Below are positions 44,863 to 56,900 of a DNA stretch of 64,000 nucleotides, in pieces (within the stretch, counting starts at the first letter, position 1; each line of letters starts with the position of its first letter). Source of the DNA: Jaapia argillacea MUCL 33604 (taxonomy: Eukaryota; Basidiomycota; Agaricomycetes; Jaapiales; Jaapiaceae); assembly GCA_000697665.1 (NCBI GenBank), contig KL197720.1, positions 62,456 through 126,455 of the forward strand, in the 5' to 3' direction. The position numbers and the translations under genes are program-made. The notes under the pieces are model-generated. The model had not been told where the DNA came from and made no database searches. It saw nothing but the letters and a program-made list of their open reading frames with translations.

Positions 44863-47155
44863 GAATATTTTTGGATGCCAGGGCGTTCACGATTGGCCAG
44901 GACTGTGGCATTTATTATGATAAGTTATATAGCTATCAAGTCAGAGTAATCGAAATTCGAAAAGGGCTACAGTGACTGCACTTTGCGGAAAAGAAAAGTT
45001 ATCTGAAGGAGCTATGCGAACACTTCTTCAGAGATCGAGCGTTGTGCCCATCCTAGGACCCAGGCGAAGGTGTGCTGTAGACAACCTGGTTCGAGGAGTT
45101 GCGTATGGATATGCAGGCTTGAGTGTCATAGATACCCTCCAGGATATTCTTGAATGATTGGTGAAGCAAATGGGGGGATATGACTCGATCAATCGAGGTT
45201 GGGCTCCAGCGACACCGCGAGGAAATGGGCCTCGTCAACATTCGCCACTGGCGTCAACGAACAGTAGTTGGCAGACAATTCACAAAAGATACAATCATCG
45301 ATTTTTGTTCGAAGTTATCGAATACACATTGGAAAAAAGCGTCGAAAATACTGAGAAGGAACAATATCGATTCTCGAGGTTTGGATGGCAGTTGGGGTCC
45401 TATGCTAAGCACAACAGATGCAGGGGATGGCGAGAGTAAGCGTGACCCGCGTTTGAAATCCCCAAACAAAGAGGGTGCCTGAGCCCTACAGAACGGCCTT
45501 TTATGGCCCCTAATGGTCGGAGTCCGAGGTGGCCATGTGTGATCTTGCTTACTTGCAAAAGTCACGACGGGGATGGGTTGTGGGCTAAGGCGCCATGGAC
45601 ACCCGAGGACTGTCCAAGCGGAATGAAATGTAGCCTCATGGAGGAGTAGAGCACCGAAATCGCATAGCCCAAAGAGGAGACCTAGGGGATATCCGACGAT
45701 TACGAGGGCAGGGCTGCTGGCTCGGGCTCGGGGATGACCAAGGCTACGGTGAGGCCTCGATGGCCGCAATAAATACGAAGGCGAGCAATCCGCTGCGTCA
45801 GAATCCTCGGCAAAAGGAGTGATAATACGGGACATGGAAGGGCCGCACATCGCCGGTGAGACAAAGCGTAGCAAGATAGCGGGGAAGCGGTGTGATGGAA
45901 CGGAGGAGGGTTCAGGAACGGTCGTTTGGAATATTGGTGCCTCGCAGTTATTCTGCAGCATTTCGCTGATGTTCATGTCAGTAGTAACGTTGGGCAGAAG
46001 TTGGGTCAGGCACGAATTGGACATGGATATTAGCTTTAAGGCCGGAGTTGAAGGCTATCGAGTGTACAAGACCGCCAAGCGATGGCTGACAACGTAAAAC
46101 GAATCGGCTTATTGATGACCGGGAATGATCGATGTAAAGAACACCGAAGCCTCGCAGATTTATTCGTGGTCCGTGTGGTCTCGCTGTGGGCAAAACGGGC
46201 CTTCCACATTTTCAACAGTGAGACGGTGATCCCTGCCATCCAATGAGAGCAGCCCAGCGAAGATACCGCGTCGAGGTCGCTGAGTATTACGCCGACGGGT
46301 CGATGAAGGAAGGAACACCTGAATCTAGTGAGAAGAATGGATCTCTGCCTTTAAAATTCAAAGTAAATTCGTTCTCCCACACTGACCTCGTTGTGTGTCT
46401 TACGAGAGCAAATTCTCATCGTACGTGAGAGATCCTGGTGACCAAGCTGAGGAACAGCATGACGCGATATGGAGGCTTTCTCGGAGCGCGTCTTCAGTGA
46501 GAGCCATAGCCAGCAAGTTGAATTGGCTCGTGAGCATCTCGTGGTACCTAGTACCCCAAACTTGCAGGTCCTGAAGCAGCCGATGACGCGATTTGCCACC
46601 TGTCCGAAACAAGCCTATCAGTCAGCCCGCGCCACCCTCGGGGTATAATGTATGGCCGAGCGTCGACAAGCAGGCTACAGGGAACCTCCAAGCCGCCTAG
46701 TCTTTGGCAGAAATGATCATGAAGCAACGGCAGTTACAGAGAACAAGAAAGGTGCAGCGGGGCTGAGCGGGACTGGCGACGAGACGGCCCCAGCCTCCGG
46801 TACAGGAGCCGAGTTTCACACGCTACCGTAATTGGGAACCTGTAATTGAGCAAAGCTTGTCAGCAAAGTCTAAGCAGCACAAGAGTCTGTCAGCTTCACC
46901 CCTTCATCAACCTGGCCGACCCCACCCTCCAAATCTTCCCGCCATTTATTCTCATTCGTTCTCTCGCGAACGATTTCTCCCCTCCTGCGTCTTGACATTC
47001 TTGTCGGCACTCATCTAACAACCTACTCTCGCCTGTTTGCGCTCCGGGCTCTCTCGTCCTACTTCGGGACTCACTATCAGATTGCGGAGAAGGCATTTGG
47101 CTCGAAAGACACTTACATTTACGGCATATCATCATTCTCTGAGTCGGTGGATATC
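44863..47155. other. 2.3 kb without a confident gene
   Basis: The longest open frame is 256 codons on the minus strand (45,254-46,024). It is rich in Ser/Pro/Leu, shows no known motif and overlaps open frames in the other direction, so I do not call it. A minus-strand piece at 46,400-46,612 (LQVWGTRYHEML.. NLLAMALTEDAL) looks protein-like, but no flanking exons could be tied to it. The promoter of the DsbA-type gene lies at the right end. Confidence 0.35.
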
Positions 47156-48239
47156 ATGGGCGTAAAGGTTGTCAAGTTGACAGTCATTTCGGACATCGTA
47201 CGCTGTCCCTCCGCTTCTCCGCTTAATTGGTCTGCTGACACCTTTATTCCTCTTGAATGACCCTCTATGTGGACATAGATCTGTCCGTGGTGCTATATTG
47301 GTCAACGGGAGCTTGAGAACGCCATTGAGCAGCTCTCCTCCGACCCGATCCACCCCATCAAGTTTGAAGTTGAATTCCGACCGTTCCGTCTCTTGACATC
47401 CCTAGGAGAAAACGACAGCTTCGATAAGGAGCAATTCTACACCAACAAATTTGGGCCCGAAAAGTTTGAAAACATCTGCAAGATTATTCGAGCGAGGGGA
47501 AAGCAGCTTGGCCTCAACTTGTGAGTTTGACTTCCTTGCCAACGGTTTTTCTTCCGCTTGGGTCCTGCGAGCAGAGGCGGCGTGATTCGGCTGTGGTCGT
47601 GCTTTGGCCGCCGGCCGAACCGTGGTCCGATGGTCGTCGCCTTCTCACTGAAATCCAAGCAATTAAATTTTTAATTCACGGCACTAAAACCAATTTCTCC
47701 GACACTAGGTCATGGAAAGGAAAGCTATCACAGTCGACGCGGGCACACCGCTTACTTCTCAAGGCGTACACTATTGGCGGGCAGCGCTTGCAGCTGCCTC
47801 TCCTCAGGTTGATTTTCAAGGCATTTTTAGAGGAAGGGAAGGATATTGGTGATGATGAGGTTCTCGCGGAACTAGCAGACAGTGCCGGTCTAATGGGAAA
47901 AGCCATGGTATGTGATCACCGTACACTCCGATGTCATCGACGATCCTAACACATAAGTTGCAGGCCCTGAAATTCCTTAAATCAGAAGAATGCCTCGCGG
48001 AAGTGAACGCCATGATTGCTGATGCACGGGCAAAAGGAATCACCGGTGTACCATTCACCGTCATTGACGGCAAGTGGGCCGTCAGTGGAGGACAGAGTGC
48101 AGAAGTATACGTGCAGGTGAGAACCTCCATATCATATTTATTTGTTCGGCAGGCTAATTTCTTCATTCAGATATTCACCAAGTTGGCCACGACCGAACCC
48201 CTGACACCAGCCCCTATGCCAGTCGCAGCTAGTGCATAA
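47156..48239 (+). CDS. DsbA/FrnE-type thioredoxin-fold oxidoreductase
   Basis: A predicted dithiol-disulfide isomerase of the FrnE/DsbA branch. Exon 1 gives MGVKVVKLTVISDI (47,156). A GTACGC..ATAG intron leads to the active-site motif ICPWCYIG. Then come FEVEFRPFRL, EQFYTNKFG, LNF, the helical insert LLKAYTIGGQ, FLEEGKDIGDDEVL and AGLMGKAM, and the cis-Pro strand GVPFTVIDGKWAVSGGQSAEVY. The end is Pro/Ala-rich at 48,239. About four introns are visible. No signal peptide is seen, so a cytosolic site is likely. The CPWC motif, VPF cis-Pro loop and SGGQ motif are all present, as in complete family members. Confidence 0.85.
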
Positions 48240-49310
48240 CGGACGTCCCGTATGACTCCTTCCGTTTCTCGCTCCTGCATCAATTTTCACTATATCCCGT
48301 TGCATGCACACCCCCACACGTTTCCTATGGTAATTAGCATTGCTTTGGACCCCAAGCACGTCGTCCCTGCCCTTTTGACTGTATTTTGCGTCCAATCTCG
48401 TCCCCGTCCACTCCGCCGGCTACGGATATCATCGCTGTTGTATATATGGGTGGTTGAGTGGTGTTCGATTAGTCTATTTCATTTGTGCTCTCGATTAGCT
48501 ACATTTGTCTATGTACCAGTCCCGTCATATACTCTCTTACCTCTCGGTTTATTGTCATGTTTTTGGTACTGGAAAGTCAGCGTGACCCATTGTTGCCTTA
48601 ATTTTCGAGTATCCATAATCTTAGGGTGCACAGGAGGATGGGACAAAATAACAAGCCTCTCTTTTTCCTTCCGCCTCGTTATTCTGCAGCATCAGACCGA
48701 AAAACTGATCCATAGTGCCAGTCTCAGAGCAGCGTCCCAGCGCTCTTGACAACTTTTATCGTATCTCCCTTGTTTTGTGTGTCGCTGAAGCGATTTCTAT
48801 CACATCACGATCAGATTGCCTGCGCCCCCCTTCATACCTTGGGACCTAATTGGCTGGTAGGCAAACGAGTTCACCGGCTGTGTCGCTGCAGTGCCCTTGT
48901 TATCGCCGTCGCCATTCACTCAAGTGCCAAGTGTGCTGCAAAAGGAATGGTGCAAACACTGATTGGCTACAACCATCGACGATGATTGGCTGTCGGACCT
49001 CGTGTCCTGCCTTTCTATCAAACCTTTATGCTGATTTAGGGATCGTCTGGGTCGGCAGGCTGTGTCTCGTGGCTTATGCGCGCTCATTTATTATGCTATA
49101 AGGCGAAGGTGCTCGGCCCATTGTTGCAGGGCTCTCCATGGCGCAACCACTAGGCCGCGAAGCAAATGCTGCGGTAGCGCCCAGTTCTGTACCCTGGTGT
49201 AAGTGGTGAGGATCCCTGGCTTGTTTCCTGAACTTATGCGATCCACAGCTTCGTCCGGGGAGTCCCAGCACAATCGATCGTATTGGAAGTCCTGCCCTCC
49301 AACCTCTGTC
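48240..49310. other. Intergenic, about 1.1 kb
   Basis: T-rich 3' flank of the DsbA-type gene followed by the promoter region of the zinc-cluster gene. A 165-codon plus-strand open frame (48,252-48,749) is Cys/Ser/Leu-rich without motif and looks like chance. Nothing else supported. Confidence 0.4.
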
Positions 49311-50566
49311 ATGATCGAGAGCGAACGTATGTCTCTTCGGATCCCCGTTGTCGTTTTATTCTGAAGTTTCTCTGTCCCTCCCATAGAGGCACCAGGAGTC
49401 CATCCTTTCGAAAACTCCATACGAGGAAGTAGCCTGCCAACGACGACGGCACCGGAAATTGGAGAGTTTGGAAGGAAGAGCAGTCGTGAGCTTCTGAAGA
49501 GGAATCAATCCTGTCAGATTTGTCACGAAGTTCAGCAACCTGTAAGTGGACATGGCGGTCGCTCCCTTTATCATTCAACGATCTTCCGAATAGTGCGATG
49601 GGAAACATCCTTGCTTGAGGTGCACCGCACTTGGGGTGGTATGTCGATCTCGATTCCGACCGTCGTATCCTCTCATTCCCTTCCTCCCAGGCCGGCATCT
49701 GCCAGTATGGATACGATGCATCTTCAGCGGAAGAGGCGACAGATGCAAGTACCCATCCAAAGTCGACTCATCTTGGGAAGTCGGACGTCCTAACGGGTAG
49801 CCTCACAAAGTTACTGAGTTCCTCCGCCTCATCGAGTCGGGAGTCCTCTGAGGCTTCTTCGAGTGACCTTGACTCCAAGACGCTTCCCCTCCCCCCTGAC
49901 ATTGACATCGTACCCCGAGTCAATCCTTTAGCCCTCGATATGGATATCACAAGTGCTCGCCCTCGACCCCGATCCGCGCCTGGCTTCGTTTCATCACCGC
50001 TCAACCCGGAGAAACGGACACCACCGTCCGCTTATGGCCGTGCCCGACAATCCCAAACCACCAGTTTGCGATTCAGTCGCATAGCCTCTGAAGACTCACA
50101 AGTTTTCGGAGCAGGGTTTCACCCCAGCAATATGCTCTTTTACCACTTCCCCACGGACGACCAGGGCCAGCTCACCCCTCCAAAATTCCCAAGACAGAAC
50201 TGCGACTCGTTCATCTCCACATCAGATGATTCCACTTTCTCCCTCTCCTCCGACTCCAAATATCCATCCATCACGCTCAATTACCCTCAGGGCTTTGTCC
50301 CTTACGTCTACGACCCAGCAAAGGATGGTGGAGATGGTCCTGAACCTGACGATTACCTCCATGAACGAGATGTGGAGATACAGAATGAGAAGATGGGATT
50401 AGTTTGTTGGAGCTGGAGAGGTTCAGTGAATGTCGGTGCGCTCATCCTACTGGTAGCTGGTTTGCTGTCGCTCTTCTTGTTTTACCCTGTTCTGGAGTAC
50501 GGGAGACACATGCGGGACTGGTCGGGAAGTGGGACTGCTGTTGTGAACGATGGAGCACCTAGCTAG
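49311..50566 (+). CDS. Zn2Cys6-type zinc-cluster protein with a C-terminal membrane anchor
   Basis: Four exons (49,311-49,326; 49,387-49,541; 49,594-49,638; 49,691-50,566) join in frame to 363 residues. Residues 48-76 form CX2CX6CX5CX2CX8C, the spacing of fungal binuclear zinc clusters; it is preceded by LLKRNQS and contains CDGKHPC. The usual basic residues between the second and third Cys are replaced (HEVQQP). A Ser-rich then Pro-rich linker of about 200 residues follows. Near residue 295 the segment DDYLH and WSWRGSVNVGALILL.. begins a single hydrophobic helix of about 22 residues, with a 25-residue tail. This end resembles the juxtamembrane part of Kre6/Skn1 beta-glucan synthesis proteins, but no GH16 domain follows. 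The protein may be a membrane-held regulator; that is inference. The exon phases fit exactly, which supports the model. Confidence 0.7.
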
Positions 50567-51568
50567 GATGGCAGTGATACGGACTCTCAGCGCTTTGGAT
50601 ACTGGAACTTAGTGTCATTTCGGACTCACGTGTTAGAGGATACTCAGGTTATTTATCCAGCTGGACGATGTCAGACTTTCCAGTAGTCTTGGTTGTTGTA
50701 TGCGTAGGCCTCGTGGTACTTGTACTGACTTCCCTTACAACGCCCCCTTCACACAGACGGTCTGCCCCTGATAGCACAATCCTGAAATAATAATGTAGCA
50801 ACTTTAGACATGGGAGGTCTGGCATACTTGTTTCGGAATGTACATCTCATTTCCAATTCCGATACTTGAATCACTCTCCTCACCCGCTCGAATATCTACT
50901 GCATCACTCCCAATTACTGTGCCTCTCATGATCAGCTGCCGGTTAGTCGCGATAACTTGGAATTTCGTTTCCCTTCGTCTCTCATGGATCGGCGGGGTGT
51001 TCCTTAGCCTTACCGCATGGTGTCTACCCACAGTGGCCAACCATGGAAACACGCTTCTACCTTTCAATGCGGGGCCCGTCGGACAGAGGGATATCAACTA
51101 TATCCTAATTCTGCCAGTCCTCTTCCAGGCTGTTTGTTTGGATCACAACTGTGCAGAAGTTGAGATCTGAGCTCTATTGACGTCAAGTTGCATGGACCTT
51201 TCCCATTGACAGTCACTAATGGCGAATCTCACTGTGACCATGGCCACTTCTGGATCATAGACGCATGTACTCCCGCTCCTTACCCCCTTGGAAAACATAC
51301 CCTGGCCTGATCTCGATTGAGATTGGTATTCGTCAAACCCTCGTACTGGTCATCTCAACGACTGGGGATCTTCGTCTTCTGACTTTGTTCCATTCGCCTC
51401 GAGGTGCTCTGGGCTTTCGACTTTCATACGGTAGAATGTATATGCGAAGATATACTGTTGCAGTGCAACATGTGCAACCCCCGAGGAGGCCAAGAACGAT
51501 GATAGTGGTACATGAAGATCAACTTCTAAACGAGCTCTTGTCCAAACATCTCAACTTCACGCCTCGGC
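50567..51568. other. Convergent intergenic region
   Basis: Searched by eye for a GH16 catalytic domain that would complete a Kre6-like gene; none seen. Open frames of 97-190 codons lack motifs. The space holds the 3' ends of two converging genes. Confidence 0.45.
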
Positions 51569-52201
51569 TCATCTCCTGGTTTTCCAAGCTCCCTCGAGAC
51601 CTCGCTTTGAGAACTTTTCGGCCACTTCTTGAAGTGGGGGAGGGTTCCGTTCCGCCAACTTATTCTCTCCCTTCGTGCTTGCATTATCCATCAACCCAAG
51701 GCCGCCATCACTTCCACCTCTGTTCCCAAGCTCACCAGGTGCCTCGGCGTTTCGTACAGCAGCGCTCTCACCCACCCCACTATCATTTCGGGGTACCATA
51801 CGCGACAATGTCGGATGCGCGGGGTTCGGGCTCGTAGAGCTATGGGGCAAGTCCATGACTTCGGGTCGTTCTGTGGCGACGAAGTTTTCGTATGGCGCTG
51901 ATGTGGGGTATGCGCCGGATGGTACTTCGTATGGTGTATCTGCAGGGTCTGGCTGAGAGACAACGTATGTCTGGGTGCCATTATGCGACGTTTGCGGCTC
52001 GGCTGTGTGGTGGTGTGCGTCCTTCTCGTATATTGATGATACGGTGGATGTCGGGGATGGGGGGAGGGTCAAGGGGGATGTATCGGAGAGTGTGATGAAT
52101 GGCGAGTGGAACGACCGGGCTGCGGTGACTGCAGCGGGGCCTGGAAGACGCGCCCTGGAAAGCGAGCGGGCGTGGTGGGTGAATGCACGGATGGCCGACA
52201 T
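51569..52201 (-). CDS. Conserved predicted mitochondrial protein, function unknown
   Basis: A single-exon gene of 210 residues. The N-terminus MSAIRAFTHHARSLSRARL.. RSFHSPF is rich in Arg, Ser and Ala without acids, a typical mitochondrial presequence. Downstream blocks TYVVSQPDP, YEVPSGAYPTSAPY, HSSTSPNPAHP, SGVGESAAVRNAEAPGE and RGGSDGGLGLMD recall a family conserved in agaricomycetes. The end EVAEKFSKRGLEGAWK is amphipathic. I know no biochemical function for it. The continuous frame and recognised blocks make it a real gene. It converges with the zinc-cluster gene. Confidence 0.78.
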   Translation of the reverse strand: MSAIRAFTHHARSLSRARLPGPAAVTAARSFHSPFITLSDTSPLTLPPSPTSTVSSIYEKDAHHHTAEPQTSHNGTQTYVVSQPDPADTPYEVPSGAYPTSAPYENFVATERPEVMDLPHSSTSPNPAHPTLSRMVPRNDSGVGESAAVRNAEAPGELGNRGGSDGGLGLMDNASTKGENKLAERNPPPLQEVAEKFSKRGLEGAWKTRR

Positions 52202-53449
52202 GGTGGTGGATGAAAAAGAGAGCTGTCTAGACGATGTTGAGAATAGAAGTGGTACTTATACCTTTGATGCTGCCCCCCAAAACACCGTGACGCGGTCATG
52301 GGGTTTGGAGTTGTCGTATTTGGATCTGCGTCATCAGTGCGACCAATTTAACCTTTCGATTACCCCTTTTAGATCTCCAATCTTATCTCCTCGTTGTCTG
52401 TTGCTTCTCTGCCTGATTGAATCAACAGGCCTGCCGTTTCCGTCCTTTCCACGAACTTGTTTGTTGGCGGAGATCATTTTGCTGCGTATCCTTGCTGCCT
52501 ATTGCCTTCACGTACAGAGATCCCCCAAGTACCAGTTGTCACGACTGTTCAGGGTCATGCAAACCCCAAAGATATCAATGGCAATCTTGATTCGTTCGTT
52601 GTTGGGATCGTTCGTCTTCGGAGTTCGCACGAAATGGGTCGCCCCCACTTTCAGTCTTGAAGGAAACTTATAAATTCAGTCAAACAGGAAAATCGCTACG
52701 GAGTAGATCCTGGACACGGGAAGATGAGTGTATTGTACGAGGTGGACAGGAAACACCGCTCGCACAACATCCCACTAAATGCAGCAACTGAAATGATGGA
52801 ATCCGTTAGAAAGAGCGCCAAAGTCAAATCAATTCCAGCTGGTTGCATATCAATAGTCGAAGTGACGCCGTTTCCGCTCAGGGATCTTTATACGAGCACA
52901 GCATACCAAACAGTAATCAGCCCACATTTGTGAGGGACACCGTGGCAACACCAGTTTGTTGCGAGATTTTTGTTCATGTTGGGGCGAGCTCCTGATGGCC
53001 CACTGAGTTTCTACCATCTTAGGAAAGCTTTCTCAGCAGTGTCCCTGAGCGCAACGGGGGGACTTTGGACCATTGATATGCAACTAGCTGTCAACGCGAA
53101 GTTATGCTCCAAAACCTACGCATCCCGGTACGGTAGGCGGGATGGCCGAGGTTCAAATTCGTTTCAGGTCGAGCATTCCGCGTTCGACCCCGGCTGGGAA
53201 CCTAACCTGGATGAATATTTATTTCTCCTGCTGGCATACGACGAGTCAACCAGGGGCTGGGGGCTTAGCTTTCAACTTCGAGAGGTTGGTTGTATTGTAG
53301 CCAGTTGATGGATCATAAAATATCACAAAATTCACAAAAAAAGGATTTTTATCATGTCATTCATCAAGCAGGGATGGGATGGAGCCATTTATTGAGACTC
53401 TGGCTACAGTACAGTTGCTAGTAGTAATTGAGAAAGAGAAGCGGAGAGA
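52202..53449. other. Intergenic, no gene supported
   Basis: Open frames up to 112 codons (52,970-53,308) and a plus-strand frame of 232 codons partly antisense to the mitochondrial gene; none has motifs. The first 200 bp are probably the promoter of the minus-strand gene. Confidence 0.4.
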
Positions 53450-53585
53450 TAGGGCCGGGAAGGAGTGGATATGGAGGTTGGGAAGGGGAGGAGGTGGAAA
53501 GAGGAGGAGGAATGGGAAGAGAATAAGAGGAGGAGAATGAGGGGAGTGGAGAGGGGGAGGAGGAGAGGGAAGAGGGTAGGGGCAA
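53450..53585. repeat. Purine-rich (GGA/GAG) low-complexity tract
   Basis: About 130 bases of nearly pure A/G on the plus strand, just downstream of the tRNA gene. It makes a spurious Glu/Arg-rich open frame. Confidence 0.85.
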
Positions 53586-53615
53586 ATAGGAAATCAATTA
53601 GCAATAAAAGGAACT

Positions 53616-53706
53616 CGTCACCAACAGGATTTGAACCTGTGCCCTCAAAGAGGAACAGATAAGTTTTCATTCGAATCTGTCGCCTTAACCACTCGGCCAT
53701 AGTGAC
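53616..53706 (-). tRNA. tRNA-Ser (anticodon CGA) with a short intron
   Basis: The minus strand begins GTCACTATGGCCGAGTGG. The D-arm GCCGAGTGGTTAAGGC matches class II tRNAs. The anticodon stem ACAGA/TCTGT encloses TTCGAA plus about 9 extra bases after position 37, the usual intron site. A long variable arm (TCCTCTTTGAGG) and the T-arm ACAGGTTCAAATCCTGT follow. The 3' acceptor strand TGGTGAC pairs with GTCACTA, and the discriminator is G. The serine identity comes from the class II form and the CGA triplet. CCA is not encoded, as expected in eukaryotes. Confidence 0.9.
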
Positions 53707-53970
53707 GTTAAAAGCCTTGCACCATCGAGGAGATATCATATTCGGCGCGTCTCCCAAATCAAGGTAGGGGACATTGTTCGCTCACTATCCCAACACTATC
53801 CCCTTCATTCATCGAAACACGAATGATTGTCTCAAAGGCGATGCATTGGACTCTCAGGGGGTCACATACTGGCCAGTCTCTGGGTGTAATTCCATGTTCG
53901 AAAATTCCCAAACATCAGGCTCATGAATTCTCTTCCAAGGTATACGTCATGATATTCAGATAGTCGACAG
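53707..53970. other. Short spacer between tRNA and the helical-repeat gene
   Basis: About 260 bp holding the tRNA upstream flank and the 3' flank of the minus-strand gene. No feature seen. Confidence 0.4.
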
Positions 53971-56900
53971 CTAAGATTGCCTCGGAGGAACATCCATCTC
54001 TTCAACAGAGGTATGGTACTTTCCAATCACTCGCCTTCGACCCCTCTGTCGCGCTCTTTCTCGTATCTCCATCTCCCCCATTTTCTGCCTCTTCACATCC
54101 CGCAATATCCCAATCACAACCTTGGCCCCGTGAAAATCTCCGCGTAGATGGAAAGCCTTGATAAACATCCGATACAAGGGCCTAACATGCCTCTTGAAAG
54201 ATAATTGTTGGTCTATGGTCGGTAGGCGAAACTTGTGAGGAAAGGCAGAGGGCGCCGTGCCAAAGGGAGCCTTGCCACCGCGCGATCCTGCCGGATAGCC
54301 ATTCCGTATCAGGTGATCGAATAAACCTCGAACGAGGTCAGCATCAACCGCGGTGTCCCACCGTAGAATCGCCTTCACGACGATGTTGGCTGTGACGCGG
54401 TCAGGAATAAACCCGTGTTCCTTGATCAAGGAATCCAGCGACGACAAGATCTTTCGCACTTGTCTGGCATTGCGAACAGACCGACGGAGGAGATGGGTGT
54501 GTAATATCATATTCCCCAGGACAGTGCGTAACGGAGGATCTATTTCCGAGCGAACACGGTCGAATAACTTCAGTGCTGCTCGGATCCGTCCAGCTTGAAG
54601 CGTCATATGGAGGGCGTAGCGAATGAACGTCGGATTGCTGTCGGTGCCTAGGCGCCTTAACAACCAGAGGGAGGCGACCATGTTGGGCTTCGACCTCTCA
54701 TACAAAAGCCTGGTTGGCGACACGTAAGGAAATCGGGTTGGTGCTACCTGTCTCAGTATTGTCGCCGTTCGAGAGGCCATCCGGCTAGCTCGTCCCCAAA
54801 ACAATGCATAAAGCAGCCTTGAGTGCCAGAGTGGAGCTTCGTATGGCCTGGACTTGATAACAGAGGCGACAAAACGAGCAGCTAATCGGTATTGTCGATG
54901 GGTGAGGAGGACCTTCAAGTATCGAAAGTAGAAGCCCTTCGAGGGATGGGTCGGTGAAGCTTGATGAATGGCTTGTACAGTCGAAAAGACGGGCTTGACG
55001 AAGCCACACCGCGACAAGACGATGCAAATATATTCCACTCCTCCGCGAAATTCCTGAAAGAGCGAGGCGACGGATATCTTGCCCAACACGTCAACGAGAG
55101 CGGCACTGATTTGTGGATGGAGGTAAACTGATCGACGCTGAGCCAGCGCAAGGCATATGTGACCGAACAATTTGGAGATTTGTGCATCCGATAGCCGGTT
55201 GTCCGTCAAAATATGGATCGCAGGATCGAGATGACCTAGCGAAAGGAACTGTCTCCCTCGTGCAAACATCACTTCCCCAGACAAGGTAATCCCGGATCTA
55301 CTCGCTAAAAGAAAGAGCGCTTCCGAGGAATCCGAGCGTCTACGCATCAGCCGACACAGGACCATGCAACCGATTGTCGATCGCCATGATGCGTCGCCCT
55401 CCATAATATCCCCAAATGGTGAGAAGAGCGAATCCCATTCACGCGTCCCGCATCCAACGGACGCAACCATGTGTTCGATGATCACAGACTCCACGACTCG
55501 TCGACGTCCCAAGTCGACGGGACATAATGACGAGGATAAGAAGTAGTTATGGCAGGTATTCTTCAAGTGAGGGTCACCGATGATGCCAGAAAGTCGGAGG
55601 AATATGGAGAGGACTGAGGCGACGACGAAGGGGGGCCTGCAATCATCATCAACCGACACCCAAGTCTGCCAGACGGTGGAGAGAAGTTGCCGAATCCCTC
55701 CCTTGGTATCATCGGAGATTGGTAGATTGCCCCCAAAGGACTTGTCCAAAAGACCCAAGACCAACACAACTTGCCAATCCACTTCGACGCGCGTCACATT
55801 TGGATGACTACATGACCACATCGCTCCGTCCAATGGAGGATGTGCGTCAGGATCCGTATGCAGCATACCTAACAGGAGAAGATTGTTCCACTGAAGCGTG
55901 AACCCTTCATCGGCCGGATCCAACGAGAAAATGCGGGACCCTGTACTGATCAACCAATCCTTGGCTTGAGCATGGAGAGATACAGCCAGACATTCTGGCG
56001 ACGAAAAGATTGCGTCGCTGAGACATCGAACCAAGCTCCTGCAGGTCAAGGGAACATGGCGTTCCGTGCCCTTCTCCTTCTCTTCCACGATCACTGGATG
56101 GGTGTCTTCAAAGCCCTGGAGATTCTTCGCAAGACGTCCTGACAGGGTGCTGAGCAACAAGCTCTTCAACGGTTTCGGTAGGGTGTTCCCGTATCGGAGG
56201 GCGATGTGGAAGAAAAACTCGACATATAGCGGATGGCACCATTCTAGGCGAGACATTAGAGCGCATATATGCTCCGTTGTCTCGTGGAGACATGTTGAGC
56301 CATGAGATACCAGGGCCTCCAGATACGGTAAGTGAACCTCCGGGTCGCAGATGAAGGGGAAGAGGCGAGAGTAGTGAACTCGGGCAGCCGAAGGGATATC
56401 GGCGGATATGGCTTTAAGAAACGGTGTTAATGGATATTACAGTCAGAGACGTCATGACACGTACGGTGGGAAGGTGAACGACAGTCAGCCTGGCGCCGTG
56501 CAGTCTCGATGTGAGCTCGCATGGCCCAGTACCGATCTGAGTGACTAAGATCCGATCCCGATCCCTCCTTATCACCCACAAGTTCGAGGATGACCGACCA
56601 ATGAGGACGAAACGAATGTTTGTCCATCTGGGATGCGAAGGGCTGGATATAGACACAGTCGGGGAGGGGTTGGCCCGGAGACGAGATTGACAAAGATCCA
56701 AGGAGGGAGATTAGGATGGTCTTATTGCTAGAAGTGAGACAGTGGAGCTCGGAGCGAGACTTTACGTGGAGGTATAATGATATCAGGGTATCAGCAGTGT
56801 ATTTCGTGGGCGTAGGAGAGGCAAGATTGCGCCAATACAAGAATGTGTGGAGTAAATCGCTGGGTAGGGGCGCGGTAGGTCGTACATTATGAACACGAAG

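Noticed and set aside
45254-46024. 256-codon minus-strand open frame
   Set aside because: No motif, no plausible exon partners, and long open frames also occur on the opposite strand here.
50567-51568. Possible GH16 catalytic domain completing a Kre6/Skn1-type gene
   Set aside because: All three plus frames were read for the catalytic and Trp-rich motifs of that domain; none was found.
53465-53662. Glu/Arg-rich plus-strand open frame
   Set aside because: Created by the purine-rich tract and running into the tRNA gene on the other strand.
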